A DNA stretch of 64,000 nucleotides from Chlorogloeopsis fritschii (lineage in GTDB: Bacteria > Cyanobacteriota > Cyanobacteriia > Cyanobacteriales > Nostocaceae), in the NCBI RefSeq assembly GCF_043099315.1, contig NZ_CP170746.1; one strand, written 5' to 3'. The notes under the pieces were generated by a model. It worked only from the letters and a program-made list of their open reading frames with translations. It had not been told where the DNA came from and ran no database searches. The translations under genes were made by a program, and so were the position numbers. Below, piece after piece: positions 60,659 to 64,000 of the stretch (the first letter of the stretch is position 1; every line of letters starts with the position of its first letter).

Positions 60659-61765
60659 ATGAATATTTCGGAATTGGAATCACAAAGGCTTACTCAAGCC
60701 AAAATATCATTTACCACTCGTCATGTAGATTTTCAGGCGATCGCCACACTTCTTACCGAAGATATAAAACCTGAATGTGGTGATTTATTACTAGCGAGAG
60801 TAGACCAAACAGGTCAGCACGAACGTCTCGAACTCTGCGATGGTCGCAAAGCCATCATGTTTCCTGGTGATGAAGTAATCATTTGTTACGGTAATCGTTA
60901 TGCTCCTGACCAATTTGAAGCGGAGATTCCCGAAGATTTGTCTCCATGTCATCTTGCAGCAGCTGGTGGTATAGCAGCAAAAGTTTTATCCCAACACGCC
61001 AAAATGAAACCACCCACAGCCATTACTCCCATTGGCTTACTAGGTGATAAACAAGGTAAACGTATCAACCTTGCTGATTGGGCTTTACCACCAACTAGCT
61101 ATATTGGCCAGCGTCCTTACACAATTGCTGTTGTTGGTACATCTATGAACTCTGGTAAAACTACCACAGCGGCTAACCTGATTCGGGGCTTGGTCAATTC
61201 GGGAATGAAAGTGGGAGCCGCTAAGGTTACTGGTACTGGCGCTGGTGGAGACATTTGGCTGATGTGCGATGCCGGAGCTAGCTTAGTTTTGGATTTCACC
61301 TGTGCTGGCTTTCCCTCCACGTATCGAGCTACACTCCAACAAGTCCAAGGAATTTTAGATCTCCTCACCAATCACTTAGCTGCTGAAGGGGTAGACGTAA
61401 TCGTGCTAGAGGTAGCAGATGGACTTTACCAAGAAGAAACCTCAGCGCTAGTTTCTTCCCTTGCCTTCCGTAACACTGTTGATGGTGTACTGTTTGCCAC
61501 AGGTAGTGCGTTGGGAGCAGCCGCAGGTGTGGAATGGTTACAGCGCTACCAGTTACCTGTCTTGGCAATTAGCGGTTTAGTAACCGCATCTCCATTAGCG
61601 GCACGTGAAGCTCAAAAAGCCACTGCTTTGCCAATTTTTGATATACAGATGCTCCGCGAACAAGCAATCGATCTATTGCAAAGAGTAAAAGCAGCAAAAG
61701 TTGTTCTGCCATCTCCTCGCCCTTTTTCTGATTTAGTCCTGACTAAGCAGTTGAGCACCACCTAA
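60659..61765 (+). CDS. DUF1611-like P-loop protein
   Basis: 368 residues. N-terminal 130-residue domain, then a P-loop domain with VVGTSMNSGKTTTAANLIRG at about 158-177 and LEVADGLYQEETSAL, an acidic metal-binding block. The arrangement resembles DUF1611 (DgcN-like) proteins, some of which act on acyl or amino acid groups. The gene is 13 bp upstream of an ABC exporter, so both are cotranscribed. Substrate unknown. Confidence 0.65.
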   Translation: MNISELESQRLTQAKISFTTRHVDFQAIATLLTEDIKPECGDLLLARVDQTGQHERLELCDGRKAIMFPGDEVIICYGNRYAPDQFEAEIPEDLSPCHLAAAGGIAAKVLSQHAKMKPPTAITPIGLLGDKQGKRINLADWALPPTSYIGQRPYTIAVVGTSMNSGKTTTAANLIRGLVNSGMKVGAAKVTGTGAGGDIWLMCDAGASLVLDFTCAGFPSTYRATLQQVQGILDLLTNHLAAEGVDVIVLEVADGLYQEETSALVSSLAFRNTVDGVLFATGSALGAAAGVEWLQRYQLPVLAISGLVTASPLAAREAQKATALPIFDIQMLREQAIDLLQRVKAAKVVLPSPRPFSDLVLTKQLSTT

Positions 61766-61778
61766 TCGGCACAGAATT

Positions 61779-63497
61779 ATGATCCAGATTCCTCGTGCAA
61801 TTAGTGGGAACCGTACTTGGCTTCTTACTCGCTTGGTGATTAACGGCTTTTGTCAAGCTGCTGCTACTGTAGCCAATGCAATTTTGGTGGAAATGGCATT
61901 TGACAAACTGATTACAACTGCTAATGCTAGTTTTGATAACAAGATGGTGTGGCAGATTGGTTTGGGTTTGGTAGCAGCGGCCATTGTCAATGCCTTACTC
62001 AGGGTAATGGAACGAGCCGATGCCGAACGGATCGGTCAAGATTACGCCTACGAAATTCGGATGATTTTATATGAGCGGTTGATGAGCCTTGCCCCTCGTG
62101 CTCTCCAAAATCGCAGTCAAGGAGGAGTCATGCTGCGTTTTGTGGGCGATTTGACTGCTCTGCGCCAGTGGGTGAGCTTGGGTTTAGCAAGGTTAACTGT
62201 AGCTCTAACTACAACTATTGCCTCTTTAGCAGCTTTGTCCCTTGTCAGCAGTCGTTTGGCTTTTACTGTTGGCTTAGTTTTAGCAATTGGTGCTTTAAGT
62301 TCCATGAAGTTGGGTGGGAGAATGCAGTCAGTAGCCAAAGAGGCGAGACGGCGACTGAGTAACTTAGCTGCAAATATCAATGAAAAGGTAGCTTCTATCG
62401 CCGTGGTGCAAGTTTTTGGGCAGTCGCAGCGAGAGAAAAAGCGCATTGCTCGCCAGAGCCGCCGTTTAGAAGAGGCAATGGTAGACCGGGCAATGGTGGC
62501 GGGTCAATTGCGGGGAATTACGGAAGGAACAGCAGCGATCGCTTCTGGTGCCGCTTTGGTTGTGGGGGCATTGGAAGTAGCAGCAGGTCGTACTACACCT
62601 GGTGTTGTCGTGGCGGCAATGACGATTGTTGGACTTTTGGTTCCACCGTTGCGGGACTTGGGTAGGGTGCAGGAATACTGGCACAACTCGCGAGTAGCGC
62701 TGCAAAAGGTGGAACAATTTCTCAAAACTCCTTCTTTAGTAACAGAGCAGCGAAATGCTCCAGAACTCCAATTAGGAGCAGGACGTTTGGAATTTGATTG
62801 TGTGAGCTTAAAAGGATCGTTGCATGAGGTCAGCGCGATCGCCGAACCAGGCAAAATTGTCGCGTTAGTAGGGCCAAATGGAGCAGGCAAGTCTACCCTA
62901 CTTTCTCTCGCTGCACGCCTGATTGACCCCGACAAGGGCAAGATTCTTCTAGATGGACAAGATTTAGCAAAATACAGCCTAGAATCTGTGCGCAGAGCAA
63001 TTGGTATGGCTGGGCCAGATTTGCCTTTATTGCGAGGAACAGTAGAGAAAAATCTCCGCTATCGCTGGCGAGATGCTCCTGTTGAGGAAATTACCAGAGT
63101 TCGGCAAATTTGTGGCATTGATGCAGTGCTAGCAGAACTTGCCGAAGGTGAAAAAACCAAAGTTGCAGAAGGTGGCAAGGGCTTATCAGCCGGACAACGC
63201 CAACGCATCGGGCTAGCACGAGCAATTTTAGGCAATCCACCTGTATTGCTGCTCGACGAAGTAGATGCTAACTTAGATGCCCAAGCTACCGCCGTTGTAG
63301 ATCGAGTATTGGCGGAACATAAAGGCACTGTTTTAATCATCACCCACCGTAAAGAACGTCTGGCTGCTGCCGATGTGATTTGGTATTTGGAAAATGGACG
63401 GTTGGTCGAAAAAGGCCCTCCAGAAGTGCTGTTAAACAGTGATGGCCCTACGGCGCGACTGTTTCGAGACAGCCAACAAAAAGTTTTGTCTGCTTAA
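61779..63497 (+). CDS. ABC exporter, fused permease and ATPase
   Basis: 572 residues: type IV exporter membrane domain (1-300, about six helices) and nucleotide-binding domain with Walker A VGPNGAGKSTLLSLAARL, signature KGLSAGQRQRIGLARAIL and Walker B VLLLDEVDANLD. The signature lacks the canonical LSGGQ (LSAGQ). Half-transporter, working as a dimer. With the upstream P-loop protein and downstream secreted protein it may form one export unit; cargo unknown. Confidence 0.88.
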   Translation: MIQIPRAISGNRTWLLTRLVINGFCQAAATVANAILVEMAFDKLITTANASFDNKMVWQIGLGLVAAAIVNALLRVMERADAERIGQDYAYEIRMILYERLMSLAPRALQNRSQGGVMLRFVGDLTALRQWVSLGLARLTVALTTTIASLAALSLVSSRLAFTVGLVLAIGALSSMKLGGRMQSVAKEARRRLSNLAANINEKVASIAVVQVFGQSQREKKRIARQSRRLEEAMVDRAMVAGQLRGITEGTAAIASGAALVVGALEVAAGRTTPGVVVAAMTIVGLLVPPLRDLGRVQEYWHNSRVALQKVEQFLKTPSLVTEQRNAPELQLGAGRLEFDCVSLKGSLHEVSAIAEPGKIVALVGPNGAGKSTLLSLAARLIDPDKGKILLDGQDLAKYSLESVRRAIGMAGPDLPLLRGTVEKNLRYRWRDAPVEEITRVRQICGIDAVLAELAEGEKTKVAEGGKGLSAGQRQRIGLARAILGNPPVLLLDEVDANLDAQATAVVDRVLAEHKGTVLIITHRKERLAAADVIWYLENGRLVEKGPPEVLLNSDGPTARLFRDSQQKVLSA

Positions 63498-63541
63498 TAA
63501 TTTACCAGGCAAATAAGTTAAGTGAATTTTTTGAGGAGTGA

Positions 63542-64000
63542 ATGATGAAAAAGATTTTAGTTTCAAACTTTATAACGTTTCTGTCTTTGTCGTCCATGCT
63601 GGTTGGCGCACCTGTGGCTCTTGCCGAAGATACAGAATGCCGGGGAACACTTGGCGAGGTTACTGTTACGGGAAACGTGATTGTACCGGATGATTCATCT
63701 TGTACACTTAACGGTACTACCGTTCAGGGAAACATTACCGTGAAGTCTCGCGCCAATTTGACAGTTAATGGAGCCAGCATTACGGGCGGTATTCAAGGCG
63801 AAAGCGCAAATAGAATCGACATCAACTCCGGTACGCAAATCGGCAACAATGTTTCCTTGCGTAAGGGGGTAGACGTTGACATCGATGGAGCTACCATTAC
63901 AGGTGATATACAACTCGAAGAAAATACTGGATTAGTTAGCGTCGCAAGCAACAGCATCAATGGTAACGTGCAAGCCAACAAGAATAGAGATGGTGGAATC
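63542..64000 (+). CDS. Secreted repeat (beta-helix-like) protein, partial at window end
   Basis: At least 153 residues, open to the last base. ATG 63542 (or 63545) behind GAGGAGTGA. Signal peptide MMKKILVSNFITFLSLSSML followed by VGAPVALAE with a probable AxA cleavage site. The mature part repeats VTGNVIV, VQGNITV, ITGGIQG, IGNNVSL and ITGDIQL about every 20 residues, with ND/GN turns, as in a right-handed beta-helix or bactofilin-like solenoid. It lies 45 bp after the ABC exporter gene. Function unknown; exported. Confidence 0.75.
   Translation, partial: MMKKILVSNFITFLSLSSMLVGAPVALAEDTECRGTLGEVTVTGNVIVPDDSSCTLNGTTVQGNITVKSRANLTVNGASITGGIQGESANRIDINSGTQIGNNVSLRKGVDVDIDGATITGDIQLEENTGLVSVASNSINGNVQANKNRDGGI

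Overview
The window is chromosomal DNA from a filamentous, heterocyst-forming cyanobacterium (order Nostocales). Four things point there: the gene order nifH-nifD-nifK-nifE-nifN-nifX-DUF269-DUF683-nifW-hesA-hesB-fdxH, a nifD gene split by a xisA-bearing excision element, very frequent GCGATCGC (HIP1) octamers, and short tandem heptamer repeats in most intergenic gaps. I cannot name the species from sequence alone.

Region 1 (1-18.9 kb) is the molybdenum nitrogenase cluster. It starts inside nifH. nifD is cut two codons after its FeMo-cofactor histidine by a 7.9-kb element bounded by 12-bp direct repeats (GGATTACTCCGG at 2154 and 10053). Excision by the tyrosine recombinase XisA (8516-9934) would rejoin a 496-codon nifD. 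Besides xisA, the element carries mostly broken genes with a defence flavour: a truncated P-loop protein plus a PD-(D/E)XK nuclease resembling a pPIWI-RE cassette, a frameshifted AIPR gene, two VapC/PIN fragments, an ISKra4-type IS stub, a DUF5677 protein and an Uma2-type nuclease. Downstream come nifK, a Mo-nitrogenase C-domain protein, cofactor assembly genes (nifE, nifN, nifX and associates), nifW, hesA, hesB and the heterocyst ferredoxin fdxH.

Region 2 (19-31 kb) supports nitrogen fixation: ctaB (heme O synthase), a molbindin, a methyltransferase, a CBS-CP12 fusion, a hydrogenase maturation protease, and a coxBAC operon preceded by two DUF2231 membrane proteins. The oxidase lacks the CuA ligands in subunit II and has a YSHPAVY (A2-type) subunit I, so it is the ARTO/cox3 kind. 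A textbook NtcA promoter (24963-25006) lies upstream, consistent with heterocyst expression.

Region 3 (31-37.8 kb) holds a sugar-dehydrogenase fragment, a frameshifted holin-like gene, a lipoprotein-type superoxide dismutase, a ferric-reductase-like flavoprotein, membrane proteins, an Uma2 protein and a left-handed beta-helix acyltransferase. Region 4 (37.8-46.9 kb) looks like a zinc-homeostasis neighbourhood: Zur, a 15-1-15 palindromic operator shared with a flavoprotein gene, two metallophosphoesterase homologues (one without metal ligands), two G3E/COG0523-type GTPases (one with a long His tract) and folE behind a second Zur-like box.

Region 5 (47-50.2 kb) contains a membrane Ser/Thr kinase and, next to it, a small graspetide (omega-ester RiPP) cluster: a 100-residue precursor with four TTxxxxEE-type repeats plus a degenerate fifth, and its ATP-grasp ligase. 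This is the most interesting system in the window. Region 6 (50.3-64 kb) has a two-domain murein hydrolase, dnaG, a VOC-like protein, cysE, a RidA protein, a 5'-truncated recQ, a histidine kinase/response regulator pair, and a DUF1611-like P-loop protein, an ABC exporter and a secreted repeat protein that runs off the end. No rRNA, tRNA or CRISPR array was seen.
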